Shown here: positions 9,038 to 17,850 of the stretch, piece after piece
Layout: each line of letters begins with the position of its first letter
How positions within the stretch are numbered: position 1 is the stretch's first letter
Source of the DNA: Paraburkholderia phenazinium
GTDB taxonomy: Bacteria; Pseudomonadota; Gammaproteobacteria; Burkholderiales; Burkholderiaceae
Assembly: GCF_900141745.1 (NCBI RefSeq)
Contig: NZ_FSRM01000002.1
Coordinates: forward strand, 558,001-622,000
DNA length: 64,000 bases
Reading direction: 5' to 3'
Notes under the pieces: generated by a model
The model's database searches: none
Told to the model about the DNA's origin: nothing
What the model saw: only the letters and a program-made list of their open reading frames with translations
Translations under genes and position numbers: made by a program

Positions 9038-9387
9038 AGTGAGACCTCCGATTCAAGGTTTGCTCAGGTGCAGGCTGGCTGATCGCCACGACGCCCGGTG
9101 CCCTGCGCTTGAAAACAACTTTAACGGGGCCAAACGATTAAAGACGTGAGCGCTTGTAAGAAGAAGTATCAATATTCGGGGATCGATGAACGAGCCTTTC
9201 CGTCGGGAAAGTGCAAGCTTTTTCGCACGTTGGCGAGCCCCTCTACGCCGATCCAGCGCGCTACGGCAGTCAGTCATCGTTACATTCATTTCGGCGTTGA
9301 AATATTCAGCAATGCATTCGAAAGCCCTGTTTTTTCTTCTGACAGCTAATTCAGGCCCGTAGATGCACGAATGCCAGGCCGTAAACG

Positions 9388-9414
9388 AACAAAAGCCACG
9401 GCAAGGCCGTGGCT
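9388..9414 (-). terminator. Terminator after the 52-residue small-protein gene
   Basis: On the minus strand AGCCACGGC-CTTG-GCCGTGGCT forms a hairpin followed by TTTGTTCGTTT. The nearest upstream gene on that strand is the small gene ending at 9480. The rest of the 9038-9387 stretch holds no gene I can support, only the probable promoter of the exported protein. Confidence 0.75.
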
Positions 9415-9479
9415 CGTATGCAGCAGCGCGCGCCAAGGGCGCGCACCCGGCGCGGCTCACCGCGCCAGACCTGAGCGAA

Positions 9480-9638
9480 TTAGTCGCTCAGCTTGATGCC
9501 GAACAGCGTGGACTGCGCACGACGCTGACGTTCAGCTTCGCGGCTACGCGCTTCGTACGAGTAATCCGAATCCATCGGCAGATGGGGCGACGCGAAGAGG
9601 TCGCTGACCTTTTGGAACAATGCAAAGATAACGCTCAT
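9480..9638 (-). CDS. Small conserved-looking protein, 52 residues, function unknown
   Basis: A short frame from an ATG at 9638 to a TAA at 9480 encodes MSVIFALFQKVSDLFASPHL, followed by a charged segment with EARSREAERQRRAQSTLFG. Support for it being real is a GGGAGT ribosome-binding site 7 bases before the ATG, a perfect TATAAT upstream and a terminator downstream. It has an amphipathic N-terminal helix and a basic, Arg-rich middle, and no signal peptide. I do not recognise the family; the size and pattern are reminiscent of the short DUF3563-like proteins of Burkholderia, but I cannot confirm membership. Confidence 0.7.
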   Translation of the reverse strand: MSVIFALFQKVSDLFASPHLPMDSDYSYEARSREAERQRRAQSTLFGIKLSD

Positions 9639-9662
9639 GGCGACTCCCGGTTGATTGGTTGC

Positions 9663-9713
9663 TAGGGTTTTCCCTTAAGAAGCATTATAGGGGTTTTCCC
9701 TAGGGAAAAGCTA
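9663..9713 (-). promoter_or_regulatory. Promoter flanked by GGGTTTTCCC repeats
   Basis: TAGGGTTTTCCCT occurs at 9663-9675 and again, slightly changed, at 9688-9701, where it runs into a mirror copy (AGGGAAAAGCTAG). Between the two copies the minus strand reads TATAAT (9689-9684), a perfect -10 box for the small gene. The repeats are therefore placed as operators around the promoter. No clear -35 box is present, which fits activation or repression through the repeats. Confidence 0.6.
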
Positions 9714-9848
9714 GTGCGTTGCAACATTTTTTGACTGTGGTCGCTTGTCGCACCCATTCGACGGGATGTTGCGTTGCGTCATTACAACAAGAAAGCTATG
9801 CCGGCGCGCAGGCGAACAACACGCGATTCGGCCCTATCAGCTCCGCGA

Positions 9849-10157
9849 TCATTGCAGCGTACTGGGGTGCGCCTTCCTTGTCCGCGCGGTTTTCGCCGCT
9901 GCGACACGCTTGCGCGGATTGACGACGGCTGCGTCCAACGTACCCCGCGCGGCATTTTCGGTACGGACCAGCGTGGCGCTAACGACCGATACCAACAGCG
10001 CCGGCAACGTCTTTGCGGGGTCGGTCGGGGAATTCGCGGCGGTGCCGCTCGCCAGAAACTCGACATTCAATGCCCAGTGACCCTCGTGGATGCCTTGGGC
10101 GCGCAGCAGCGCCTGAATCAGTTCGTCGATTGAAAATTTGTGTTCGCTGGTCGCCAT
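9849..10157 (-). CDS. Hypothetical protein with basic Ala-rich C-terminus
   Basis: This 102-residue protein starts MATSEHKFSIDELIQALLRAQGIHEG, has a central beta-like stretch (WALNVEFLASGTAAN, LPALLVSVVSATLVR) and ends in a Lys/Arg/Ala-rich tail (PRKRVAAAKTARTRKAHPS). I do not recognise the family. The tail could bind nucleic acid or a membrane surface. Its codon pattern is typical for the window, which supports a real gene. Confidence 0.65.
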   Translation of the reverse strand: MATSEHKFSIDELIQALLRAQGIHEGHWALNVEFLASGTAANSPTDPAKTLPALLVSVVSATLVRTENAARGTLDAAVVNPRKRVAAAKTARTRKAHPSTLQ

Positions 10158-10412
10158 CTTGCGCTCGTCAGAAAGCCGGCCGGGGGTCCGGCCATCGTTT
10201 GTGCTTTGACAATGCAAGTTTAAATCCCGCGATTCGCCTCAGGAGGCGTGCTGGCGTCGCCTCGCCTTACCGCACCTATCATTTGCGAGCGTCGGCGCGC
10301 CGTGTCTTTGAAAGCGGCGTGGTGGCTTGGCCTTGCGAGACGACAAGAGGGGCAACAGGTTGAGCGGGCGACGGATGCCGCAAGCGGCATCGCGTCTTCC
10401 GACCCGATTCGA

Positions 10413-11753
10413 TCAGTGGGCAGCGGGAAGCGCTTTAGGCTTGTGAGCGTGCGTGTGCGCTTTTCGCTTGCTGGCGGGTGCAGCAGCAGGCGCCGCGGTA
10501 GCAACAGCGGGAGGAGGCGTCGCAATCGGCGCCGCGGCAGTAGACGCGGCACCTGCTACCGGATTCGCCATTGCGAGGTGTGCGTCGAGCAGACTCGTCA
10601 TTGCCGTCTGCTCGTTCTGCATCAACTGTTCGATACGGTGCTGCTGCGCCGTGGTTTCACGAGTCAGACGCATCAGCAGAACGGTCTGCGTGATGCCGAT
10701 CGCCACAGTCATCAGCAGCGCCCCGACGACGATCGACAGCATCCATTTCATCCGGCGCGTATGGTCGGTCGCCGCGTGGCGCTGATCGGAGATCACGCCG
10801 TACAGCGCGTCGACTGTGTCGGCGAATGCCGTCGCGCGAGCCCGGTCGAGTTCCGGTGCGCTCGCCGGCGGGGTGGATAATCCCGCCGCGTCGTTGGGCA
10901 AGGGCTTGGCCTCCACCGTCGTGGGCCCAGTCGACGCGCGATCCAATGCCTCGCCGTTCACATCCGCCGTCTCGCTGGAGGCGGTTGCTGACTTCGCAAA
11001 GCTTGCAGCAATGCGCTGAGACGGCAAAGCCGCCGGCTTAGAATTGTCGGCCGTGGAGGTCGGCGTAGTCGGTGGGCTCGGCGTAGTCGTGGCGATCGAC
11101 GTAGCCGGCACAGTCGGGCTGAACGATGAATCGCCGCTCGGACGCCGTGCGGTCACGCTGCGCACCAGGCTCGCCGCCGCCATCGACGGTGAGACGAGCG
11201 TCGAGCTAACAGCCGGCGAGGTCTGCTGCGAATCGTCCACCCGTATCGCCTGCCCATCCGCCACGTCTACCACTTCAGGCACCACCCCGCCAGCGCCCGC
11301 AGCATCGGAAGATAAATCCTTAGGCGCACTCACTTTCTGCGTCGGCTCGATACGTTCAAACCCGGCCAACGGCACCGCCGCATAAGCCGCTTCGGTCCTC
11401 TCACGCGGCGCACGGCGCGCCGCCCGCGCTTCGGACGAAGTGCTCGCCGCGCCCTCCAGACTGGTCGCCGCACCAACCGCAGCCAGTACAATGTCCGGCA
11501 ATTCAAAGCCATGCAGCGTGCCTTGCCGGATGTCGATATTCATCGCCTCCAGCGTCGCGCGGGTGGGATCGTCGGGGAACATGTCGAGCGTGCTGTCGTC
11601 GCGCGACGCGTCGCTCAGTTGGGCTAAGCGCTGCGCCGAGCGGGCAGCGCGTGCCAGTTTATTTTCGGTCTCGGTGGAGACGGTATTGGCGCGCCGCTTC
11701 TTCGAGCCGGCGCGGGGTGTACGGGACTGCGTGGATGCTGCGGAATCTGCCAT
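10413..11753 (-). CDS. Single-pass membrane protein with long disordered N-terminal region, function unknown
   Basis: This 446-residue protein is mostly low-complexity Ser/Thr/Ala/Pro sequence. An early ordered part reads TLDMFPDDPTRATLEAMNIDIRQGTLHGFELPDIVLAAVG. One membrane helix lies near residues 336-362 (MKWMLSIVVGALLMTVAIG), followed by a short coiled-coil-like stretch and an Ala/Pro/Lys-rich end. It probably has a large cytoplasmic N-terminus. I cannot name a family or role. It is separated from the MgtC gene on the same strand by about 120 bases. Confidence 0.75.
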   Translation of the reverse strand: MADSAASTQSRTPRAGSKKRRANTVSTETENKLARAARSAQRLAQLSDASRDDSTLDMFPDDPTRATLEAMNIDIRQGTLHGFELPDIVLAAVGAATSLEGAASTSSEARAARRAPRERTEAAYAAVPLAGFERIEPTQKVSAPKDLSSDAAGAGGVVPEVVDVADGQAIRVDDSQQTSPAVSSTLVSPSMAAASLVRSVTARRPSGDSSFSPTVPATSIATTTPSPPTTPTSTADNSKPAALPSQRIAASFAKSATASSETADVNGEALDRASTGPTTVEAKPLPNDAAGLSTPPASAPELDRARATAFADTVDALYGVISDQRHAATDHTRRMKWMLSIVVGALLMTVAIGITQTVLLMRLTRETTAQQHRIEQLMQNEQTAMTSLLDAHLAMANPVAGAASTAAAPIATPPPAVATAAPAAAPASKRKAHTHAHKPKALPAAH

Positions 11754-11872
11754 AGAGAAAGAAGCGGTCGTCGCCGGCCACCGGGCGCCGAATGCCGCTA
11801 CAAAATGCCATCAGTTTTTTCGAGAGCGCATTGTCTCACGGCCAACCGCGCCAGCTAAAGCCCATCGCCGAT

Positions 11873-12559
11873 TTAAACCGTCGGATCGTCCTCGCGAAGC
11901 TCCTTGACGCAAGGCAGTTCACGCAAGCGATCGCGAATCGCAGCATATTCGGTTGAGGAGACCCGGTGCAGCGTGATCATCACCACATCGAACTCGGGCG
12001 CATCGTCGCTCTGTTGCATCACGAACTGTTTGACACGCGGGCTCGCCGCGCCGAGCGCATCGTGCAGCGAGTGAAACGTGAGCGCACCGCGCTCGACCAG
12101 CAACGTCAGCTGACGCCGCTGCTTGACTGTGATGAAACGCCGCTCGAGCGGTTTGATCCCCGCCAGGATGATCAGGATGATGATGGTCGCCGCGATCGAC
12201 GCCGTGTACATGCCACCGCCCACCGCCAGCCCGATCGCCGCCACCGACCACAGGCTCGCCGCAGTCGTCAGCCCGCGCACGATCTCGCCGCGCATCAGGA
12301 TCGAACCCGCTCCCAGAAAGCCGATACCGGAGACCACCTGGGCAGCCATCCGCGAGGGATCCAGTACGACGTTCTGGGCGCCGAGCACATCGGCAAAACC
12401 GAACGCGGAGACAATCATGATGAGCGCCGAGCCGACGCACACCAGCATGTGCGTGCGCAAGCCCGCGGCCCACGACAGCCGCTCACGCTCGATACCGATG
12501 ACGCTGCCAAGCGCCGCGGCCAACACCAGCCGCGAGACCAGTTCGACATTGCCCAGCAT
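11873..12559 (-). CDS. mgtC: MgtC/SapB family inner-membrane protein
   Basis: This 228-residue protein has the MgtC N-terminal membrane domain (RLVLAAALGSVIGIERER, GLRTHMLVCVGSALIMIVSA, VVSGIGFLGAGSILMR, GLTTAASLWSVAAIGLAVGGG) with about five helices, then a C-terminal ACT-like domain of roughly 90 residues. MgtC proteins help survival at low magnesium and inhibit the F-type ATPase in Salmonella; the role here is inferred from family only. TAAGGAGGAACAAC precedes the ATG. No magnesium transporter gene is adjacent. Confidence 0.92.
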   Translation of the reverse strand: MLGNVELVSRLVLAAALGSVIGIERERLSWAAGLRTHMLVCVGSALIMIVSAFGFADVLGAQNVVLDPSRMAAQVVSGIGFLGAGSILMRGEIVRGLTTAASLWSVAAIGLAVGGGMYTASIAATIIILIILAGIKPLERRFITVKQRRQLTLLVERGALTFHSLHDALGAASPRVKQFVMQQSDDAPEFDVVMITLHRVSSTEYAAIRDRLRELPCVKELREDDPTV

Positions 12560-12713
12560 GGTTGTTCCTCCTTATCTGAAATTATTGGAACCGCATTTGA
12601 GAGGGTCGCAAACGTGCCCTCGCTGACGGTTTGCTTTATGCTTGGACCCGCGCTGCCTTGCCGGACCCAGCGCCCGCAACCTTGTACGGCTCTACCCCAA
12701 GCAGATTCATAGC

Positions 12714-13811
12714 ATGAACACACCCGCCTCCGCGATCACCCTTGCCGCCGCCCTGCGCGATCATTTTGCACGCGTCGTTCTGCCCATCTGGCGCGGGCCG
12801 GGCTTCAACATTGCATTGAAACTGCCGTACGAGGCAGTCAGCGCCGAAAGCCATCGCCCCCTGCCGGCCGAACGCTACCGCGCGATGGCTTGCGCACGGC
12901 AATTGTTCGTTTTCTCCCAGGCAGGTGATACGGCCCACGCCGAAGGCCTGTTCGATGCGCTCGTGCACTACTTTCAAGACAAGCAGCGGGGCGGATGGTT
13001 CTATAGCGTCGATTCAGAAGGTACGCCGCTCGATACGACCAAGGACCTCTATACGCACGCTTTCCTGGTCTTCGCGTGTGCCGAATACGGCGCGCGTTCG
13101 GGCAATCGGGATGCGCTGGACCTGGTGCACAGTACGTCGGGGCTGATCGAAGACCGCTTCGCGGCGCAGGATGGTCTGCTCAACGCCGCGTTGGACGCAA
13201 CGTTTTCGACGGTGACCGGCACGCCTGTGCAAAACCCCTTGATGCACCTCACGGAAGCGTGGCTCGCCGCGCGCGCAGCGACCGGCGATAGCGCATTCGA
13301 TACAGCGCTGCGCAAACTGGCAGGCGCGATCGAACGCACTTTCGTGCATGCGCCGACGGGCTCCATCGCGGAGCTGCCGTTAGGGGCGGATGACAATCGT
13401 CTGGAGCCGGGTCACCAGTTCGAATGGTTCTGGTTGGTCAAACAGGCAGGTACGTTGCTGGAAGGATCGGGACTCGACGAGGCTCTGACGCGCGCTTTTG
13501 ACTTTGCGCAACAGCATGGCGTCGATCCGGTGACAGGCGGCGTCGCTGCATCGCTCGACGAAGCTGGGCGCGTCAAGGACGCGACGCAGCGGATCTGGGC
13601 ACAGAGCGAATATCTGCGCGCTCTAGCTACACGGAATGACGACGCGGCGCGCGCTGTCTTGCCAAGGCAGATCGAACATTTCCAGCAACGCTTTCTGCAC
13701 CCGCAAGGATGGTACGAGTGCAAAACGGCTACAGGCGAGGTTTCGCGCGCCGACATGCCGTCGACGACGCCTTATCATCTCGCCACCGCGTATGCAGCGC
13801 TGCCTGCCTGA
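12714..13811 (+). CDS. N-acylglucosamine 2-epimerase (AGE) family sugar isomerase
   Basis: This 365-residue protein has the (alpha/alpha)6-barrel repeats of the AGE family, with RGGWFYSVDSEGTPLDTTKDLYTHAF, NPLMHLTEAWLAA, GHQFEWFWLVKQAG and the late His region TPYHLATAYA. Family members interconvert N-acylglucosamine/mannosamine or act as mannose isomerases; the DLYTHAF and PGHQFEW segments fit the D-mannose isomerase (YihS-like) branch better. It stands alone between divergent mgtC and a convergent chemoreceptor gene. Confidence 0.85.
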   Translation: MNTPASAITLAAALRDHFARVVLPIWRGPGFNIALKLPYEAVSAESHRPLPAERYRAMACARQLFVFSQAGDTAHAEGLFDALVHYFQDKQRGGWFYSVDSEGTPLDTTKDLYTHAFLVFACAEYGARSGNRDALDLVHSTSGLIEDRFAAQDGLLNAALDATFSTVTGTPVQNPLMHLTEAWLAARAATGDSAFDTALRKLAGAIERTFVHAPTGSIAELPLGADDNRLEPGHQFEWFWLVKQAGTLLEGSGLDEALTRAFDFAQQHGVDPVTGGVAASLDEAGRVKDATQRIWAQSEYLRALATRNDDAARAVLPRQIEHFQQRFLHPQGWYECKTATGEVSRADMPSTTPYHLATAYAALPA

Positions 13812-13847
13812 CGCGGCTAGATCTGGATAAACCTAAGAAAAGCCTGC

Positions 13848-15467
13848 TTAAACCGCTGCACCGAACGAAAACTCCCGCTCGTGCTCGCCGCGCAACTCGT
13901 CGAACTGCTGCATCCTTAGGACGACATCGGAAATCTCGAACACCGAGACGGCCGCCTTCAGTTGCTGCGTCTGCTGATGCAACGAGGCCGCGGCCGCAGC
14001 AGCTTCTTCGACCAGCGCCGCGTTCTGCTGCGTCATCTCGTCCATCTGCACCACGGCCTGGTTGACCTGCTCGATGCCAGTGCTCTGCTCGAGCGACGAT
14101 GCGCTGATCTCCGCCATCATCTGCGTGACACGCGAGATCGACTCCGAGACATTGCGCATCGCGCCGCCCGCGTGCTCGACGAGCGTCGAGCCACCCTTGA
14201 TCTCTGTGACCGACTCGCTGATCAGCGTCTTGATCTCCTTGGCCGATTGTGCGCTGCGCTGCGCGAGCCCGCGTACTTCCCCTGCCACCACCGCAAAGCC
14301 ACGTCCTTGCTCGCCTGCCCGTGCCGCTTCGACCGCCGCGTTCAACGCGAGGATGTTGGTCTGGAACGCGATGCCGTCGATCACCGAAATGATTTCCGCG
14401 ATCTTGTCCGAGCTCTGCGCGATCCCCCGCATCTTGTCGACCACCTGATTCACGACCTCACTGCCACGCGAAGTGGCATCCAGTGCGGTCTGCGCCAGCG
14501 CGTTCGCTTCGCGCGCATGATCGGCGTTCTGCCGCACGGTCGCAGTCAACTCTTCCATGCTCGAGGCGGTTTCCTCCAGCGAGGCAGCCTGACTCTCGGT
14601 ACGCGCCGACAAATCCGCGTTGCCCGTGGCAATTTCGTTAGCGCCCAGGTAAATCGAGTCAGCCGATTCACGCACCGTCTTCACTGTGCGCGCGACGCTT
14701 GCCTGCATTCTCGCCAGCCCCGAAAACAGACGGCCGATTTCGTTGGTGCCACGCGCGCTAATCGCCTGATCCAGCTTGCCTTGCGCAATCCGGTCAAAAT
14801 GACGGCCCGCCTCTTCGAGTGGCGCAACCACGCCGCGCCGCAGAGCCAGGTAGACTGCCACCGTACCCGCCAGCAGCAACAGCAGGATCGCCGCGCCAAC
14901 ACTGCGGAACAACGCAAGCCGGCTGTCGATCGACTCGAGAGAAGCCCGGTTCGCGGCGTCCGCGAACTCTACGAAGGTATGCAGTTCGCCGAGATAGGCG
15001 TCCTGGAAAGACTGAGTGGGCTGATCGAGGAAGGCCTGGATGTTGCCCGAGTCGAGATCCTGCGTCAGCTCGACCAGCGCCGAGTGATATTTCTGATAAC
15101 GGTCAGTGAGCGCGGCGGCCCGAGCGCTGTTTTCGTCGCTCGTCTTGGTGGCATTGGTAAAAGAGGTGAACGACTGATCCGCCGCCACCAGTTGGTCGCG
15201 GGCGTGCTGCACGATGTCGGCCGGTTCGGCGCTGCCCTTCACCATCCGTGTGCTGGCGCGCGACAGGTTGATGCGCGCGTCCATCAGCGCCTGGGTAGTG
15301 CGATTCACCGCATCGACCTGATTCAACGCGACATTCGACAGCTCGCCAACGTCGTCATGGGTACGCGTCAACGACCAGAACCCCAAACCTTCCGTCACCA
15401 GTTGCAGCAGGCAAAAAGCGGCCAAAACACACAGCAGGCCGGATGCGACCTTGATCTTGCTAAACAT
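13848..15467 (-). CDS. Methyl-accepting chemotaxis protein with Tar-type four-helix sensor
   Basis: This 539-residue receptor has a membrane helix near 5-28, a periplasmic helical bundle of about 160 residues, a second helix near 189-210 (SVGAAILLLLLAGTVAVYLAL), a HAMP domain and a signalling domain whose hairpin tip is [20 protein letters not shown]. The periplasmic part resembles the TarH/4HB class that senses amino acids or small acids. The start at 15467 (MFSKIKVASG) is chosen because the frame further upstream is not membrane-like. It ends FGAAV without an NWETF-type tail. Confidence 0.9.
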   Translation of the reverse strand: MFSKIKVASGLLCVLAAFCLLQLVTEGLGFWSLTRTHDDVGELSNVALNQVDAVNRTTQALMDARINLSRASTRMVKGSAEPADIVQHARDQLVAADQSFTSFTNATKTSDENSARAAALTDRYQKYHSALVELTQDLDSGNIQAFLDQPTQSFQDAYLGELHTFVEFADAANRASLESIDSRLALFRSVGAAILLLLLAGTVAVYLALRRGVVAPLEEAGRHFDRIAQGKLDQAISARGTNEIGRLFSGLARMQASVARTVKTVRESADSIYLGANEIATGNADLSARTESQAASLEETASSMEELTATVRQNADHAREANALAQTALDATSRGSEVVNQVVDKMRGIAQSSDKIAEIISVIDGIAFQTNILALNAAVEAARAGEQGRGFAVVAGEVRGLAQRSAQSAKEIKTLISESVTEIKGGSTLVEHAGGAMRNVSESISRVTQMMAEISASSLEQSTGIEQVNQAVVQMDEMTQQNAALVEEAAAAAASLHQQTQQLKAAVSVFEISDVVLRMQQFDELRGEHEREFSFGAAV

Positions 15468-15715
15468 CGTGAACACCTGAATTGCATTGAATGACGGGAG
15501 AACCACGACGCTGTTTACGGCAACACCAACGTTCTCTTGAGCAAAACCCGGTGAAAGACTGTCTTGCAAGCTGATTCGCGACGCAATCACTCTATTGACA
15601 TTGATTTACACAATAATCCGCGCGTCATTTTTGCGATTCACCTTGACGTGGCGCGTACGGGCTTCCTAGAGTGGGTAGGGACGCCACCACGGGCATCGCC
15701 CCGAAGGATTCGACG

Positions 15716-16150
15716 ATGACAGATCTACTGGACCGGGCACGAGGCGCACTCCATGCCCAGCCCTTCAGCATGCTCCTCGGCGCCGAGCTGATGCACACCA
15801 GTGCCAACGAGGTGACCCTATGCCTGCCGATTCGCGACGAGTTGCGGCAACAACACGGCTTCGTTCACGGGGGAGTGATCAGTTACCTGGCGGACAATGC
15901 GCTCACGTTCGCCGGAGCGCTCGCACTCGGGCCGCGGGTCGTCACGGGCGAGTACAAGATCAATTATCTGCGGCCCGCGATGAACGGCATGCTGGTCGCG
16001 CGGGCGCAGGTCGTCTATGCCGGGCGGCATCAGGCGACCTGTCAGTGCAACATCTTTGTGATGGACGGCGATCGCGAGCGGCTCGTCGCCGTCGCGCAGG
16101 GGACAATCAACCGGATCGGCGACGGCGGGGAAACGGTGCCGTCGCCTTGA
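15716..16150 (+). CDS. PaaI-family hotdog thioesterase
   Basis: This 144-residue protein is a single hotdog domain with the family motif HGFVHGGVISYLADNALTFAG (HGG turn and the following catalytic Asp/Asn helix). Such enzymes hydrolyse acyl-CoA or aryl-CoA thioesters. The ATG at 15716 begins MTDLLDRARGALHAQPF. The gene ends four bases before the convergent end of the fucose-type operon and shares no obvious function with it. Confidence 0.88.
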   Translation: MTDLLDRARGALHAQPFSMLLGAELMHTSANEVTLCLPIRDELRQQHGFVHGGVISYLADNALTFAGALALGPRVVTGEYKINYLRPAMNGMLVARAQVVYAGRHQATCQCNIFVMDGDRERLVAVAQGTINRIGDGGETVPSP

Positions 16151-16154
16151 GGGA

Positions 16155-17003
16155 TTACTCTGCTGCGTAAGTCTTCTGCTGCTGCTCGCCCAGGCCTTCG
16201 ATACCGAGGCGGATAGTCTGACCCGGCTTCAGATAAATCGGGTTCGGCTTGACGCCCATGCCGACGCCCGGCGGCGTGCCGGTCGAGATCACATCGCCCG
16301 GTTGCAGGCTCATGCACTGCGACAGATACGACACGAGCTTCGCGACGGTGAACACCATCGTCCTGGTCGAGCCGTTCTGATAACGGTGGCCGTCCACTTC
16401 GAGCCACAAGTTCAGGTTCTGCGGATCGGCGACTTCATCGCGCGTGACAACCCACGGGCCGATCGGGCCGAACGTGTCGAAGCCCTTGCCCTTATCCCAC
16501 GTACCGCCGCGTTCGATCTGCCATTCGCGCTCGGAGACGTCGTTGATCACGCAATAACCGGCGACGTAGTCGAGCGCGTTCGCCTCATCAATGTATTTGG
16601 CCGGCTTGCCGATCACCACGCCCAGTTCGACTTCCCAGTCGGTCTTCTTCGAGCCGCGCGGGATCTCGACGTCGTCGTTCGGGCCGCTGACCGCGCTATT
16701 CCACTTGTTGAACACGACCGGCTCGGTAGGCACCGGCAGATTCGACTCGGCCGCGTGATCGGCGTAATTCAGGCCGATACAGATGAACTTGCCGATCCGG
16801 CCAACGCACGGCCCAAGGCGCGGATTGCCTTCGACCACCGGCAGCGATGCCGGGTCGAGCTTGCGCAGTTGCGCGAGACCGGCGTCCGTCAGCGTGTCGC
16901 CATTGATATCGGCCACCACCTTCGACAGATCGCGAATCTTGCCCTGCGCGTCGAGCAAGCCGGGTTTTTCCTGACCTTTCGGCCCATAACGAAGCAGTTT
17001 CAT
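16155..17003 (-). CDS. FAH-family hydrolase, probable 2,4-diketo-3-deoxy-L-fuconate hydrolase
   Basis: This 282-residue protein has the fumarylacetoacetate hydrolase fold. Metal-binding acidic residues sit in the TDWEVELGVVIGK segment, and family loops GLNYADHAAESNLP, INDVSEREWQ and ISTGTPPGVGMG are present. In the non-phosphorylating L-fucose and L-rhamnose routes such an enzyme splits the 2,4-diketo-3-deoxy acid into pyruvate and L-lactate. It is the last gene of the operon, directly after the SDR that would make its substrate. The assignment depends on operon context; the family alone would allow other diketo acids. Confidence 0.85.
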   Translation of the reverse strand: MKLLRYGPKGQEKPGLLDAQGKIRDLSKVVADINGDTLTDAGLAQLRKLDPASLPVVEGNPRLGPCVGRIGKFICIGLNYADHAAESNLPVPTEPVVFNKWNSAVSGPNDDVEIPRGSKKTDWEVELGVVIGKPAKYIDEANALDYVAGYCVINDVSEREWQIERGGTWDKGKGFDTFGPIGPWVVTRDEVADPQNLNLWLEVDGHRYQNGSTRTMVFTVAKLVSYLSQCMSLQPGDVISTGTPPGVGMGVKPNPIYLKPGQTIRLGIEGLGEQQQKTYAAE

Positions 17004-17048
17004 CGTTGCACTTCCCTATCTATCCAGAGTGTTCAGTGAAAAAACAGG

Positions 17049-17792
17049 CTAGTTCGACCAACCGCCGTCGATCACGTGCGCCTGGCCGGTAGTAAAGCCC
17101 GACTCGTCGGAGGCGAGATACAGCGCCAGCGCCGCGATTTCTTCGGTCTTGCCGACGCGGCCCATCGGCTGGCGGGCGACGAACGCCGCCTGCACCGCGT
17201 CGACGGTGGCGCCTTGCGCCTGCGCCTGTGCCGCAATCCGCTGTTCGAGCGACGGTGAAGCCACCGTGCCCGGGCAGATCGCGTTACAGCGTACACCACG
17301 TGTGACGAAGTCTGCAGCGACGGCCTTCGTCAAACCGATCACGGCCGCTTTAGACGCGCCGTACACGAAGCGATTCGGCACGCCCTTTACGCTCGACGCC
17401 GCCGACGACATATTGATGATCGAACCGTTGCCCTTCTCCAGCATTCCCGGCAAAAACGCGCGAATCGTGTGGTACATCGCCTTGGCGTTCAGGTTGAACG
17501 CGAAGTCCCAATCTTCTTCCGTCGCTTCGAGAATCGATCCGGCGTGGACGTATCCTGCGCAGTTGAACAGCACATCGATCGGGCCGAGTTCGGCGGCCAG
17601 CGCGTGGATCGCGGCCTTGTCGAGCACATCGAGTTTGCGCGCCTCGACCGGCTTGCCGACGAGCGAATCGATACGGATATCGGTAGCGATCACCCGCGCG
17701 CCTTCGCTGGCGAAAAGTTCGGCGGTGGCAAGACCGATGCCTTGTCCGGCGGCAGTAATCAGGGCCGTCTTCCCGGCCAGTCTTTGTGTCAT
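17049..17792 (-). CDS. SDR dehydrogenase, probable 2-keto-3-deoxy-L-fuconate dehydrogenase
   Basis: This 247-residue short-chain dehydrogenase has the Rossmann motif TAAGQGIGLATAELFASEGA with Asp-39-type NAD preference (IATDI), NAG-equivalent FNCAGYV, and the catalytic Ser (NMSSAASS) and Tyr-Lys pair (YGASKAA). In the L-fucose pathway an SDR oxidises C4 of 2-keto-3-deoxy-L-fuconate. It lies between the lactonase and FAH hydrolase genes, exactly where that step falls. Confidence 0.86.
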   Translation of the reverse strand: MTQRLAGKTALITAAGQGIGLATAELFASEGARVIATDIRIDSLVGKPVEARKLDVLDKAAIHALAAELGPIDVLFNCAGYVHAGSILEATEEDWDFAFNLNAKAMYHTIRAFLPGMLEKGNGSIINMSSAASSVKGVPNRFVYGASKAAVIGLTKAVAADFVTRGVRCNAICPGTVASPSLEQRIAAQAQAQGATVDAVQAAFVARQPMGRVGKTEEIAALALYLASDESGFTTGQAHVIDGGWSN

Positions 17793-17850
17793 CTACGGCT
17801 CCAGTTGAAATGGCTTGCGAAGTTTTATACGGGATAGCTTGCCATGAATT

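Noticed and set aside
9053..9460. Minus-strand frame of 135 codons upstream of the His-rich exported protein
   Set aside because: It spans a terminator hairpin and has no coding character.
13962..15494. Plus-strand open frame of 510 codons opposite the second chemoreceptor
   Set aside because: It mirrors the receptor gene in the antisense frame common in GC-rich DNA; its product is Arg/His-rich with no fold, while the minus strand has clear chemoreceptor motifs.
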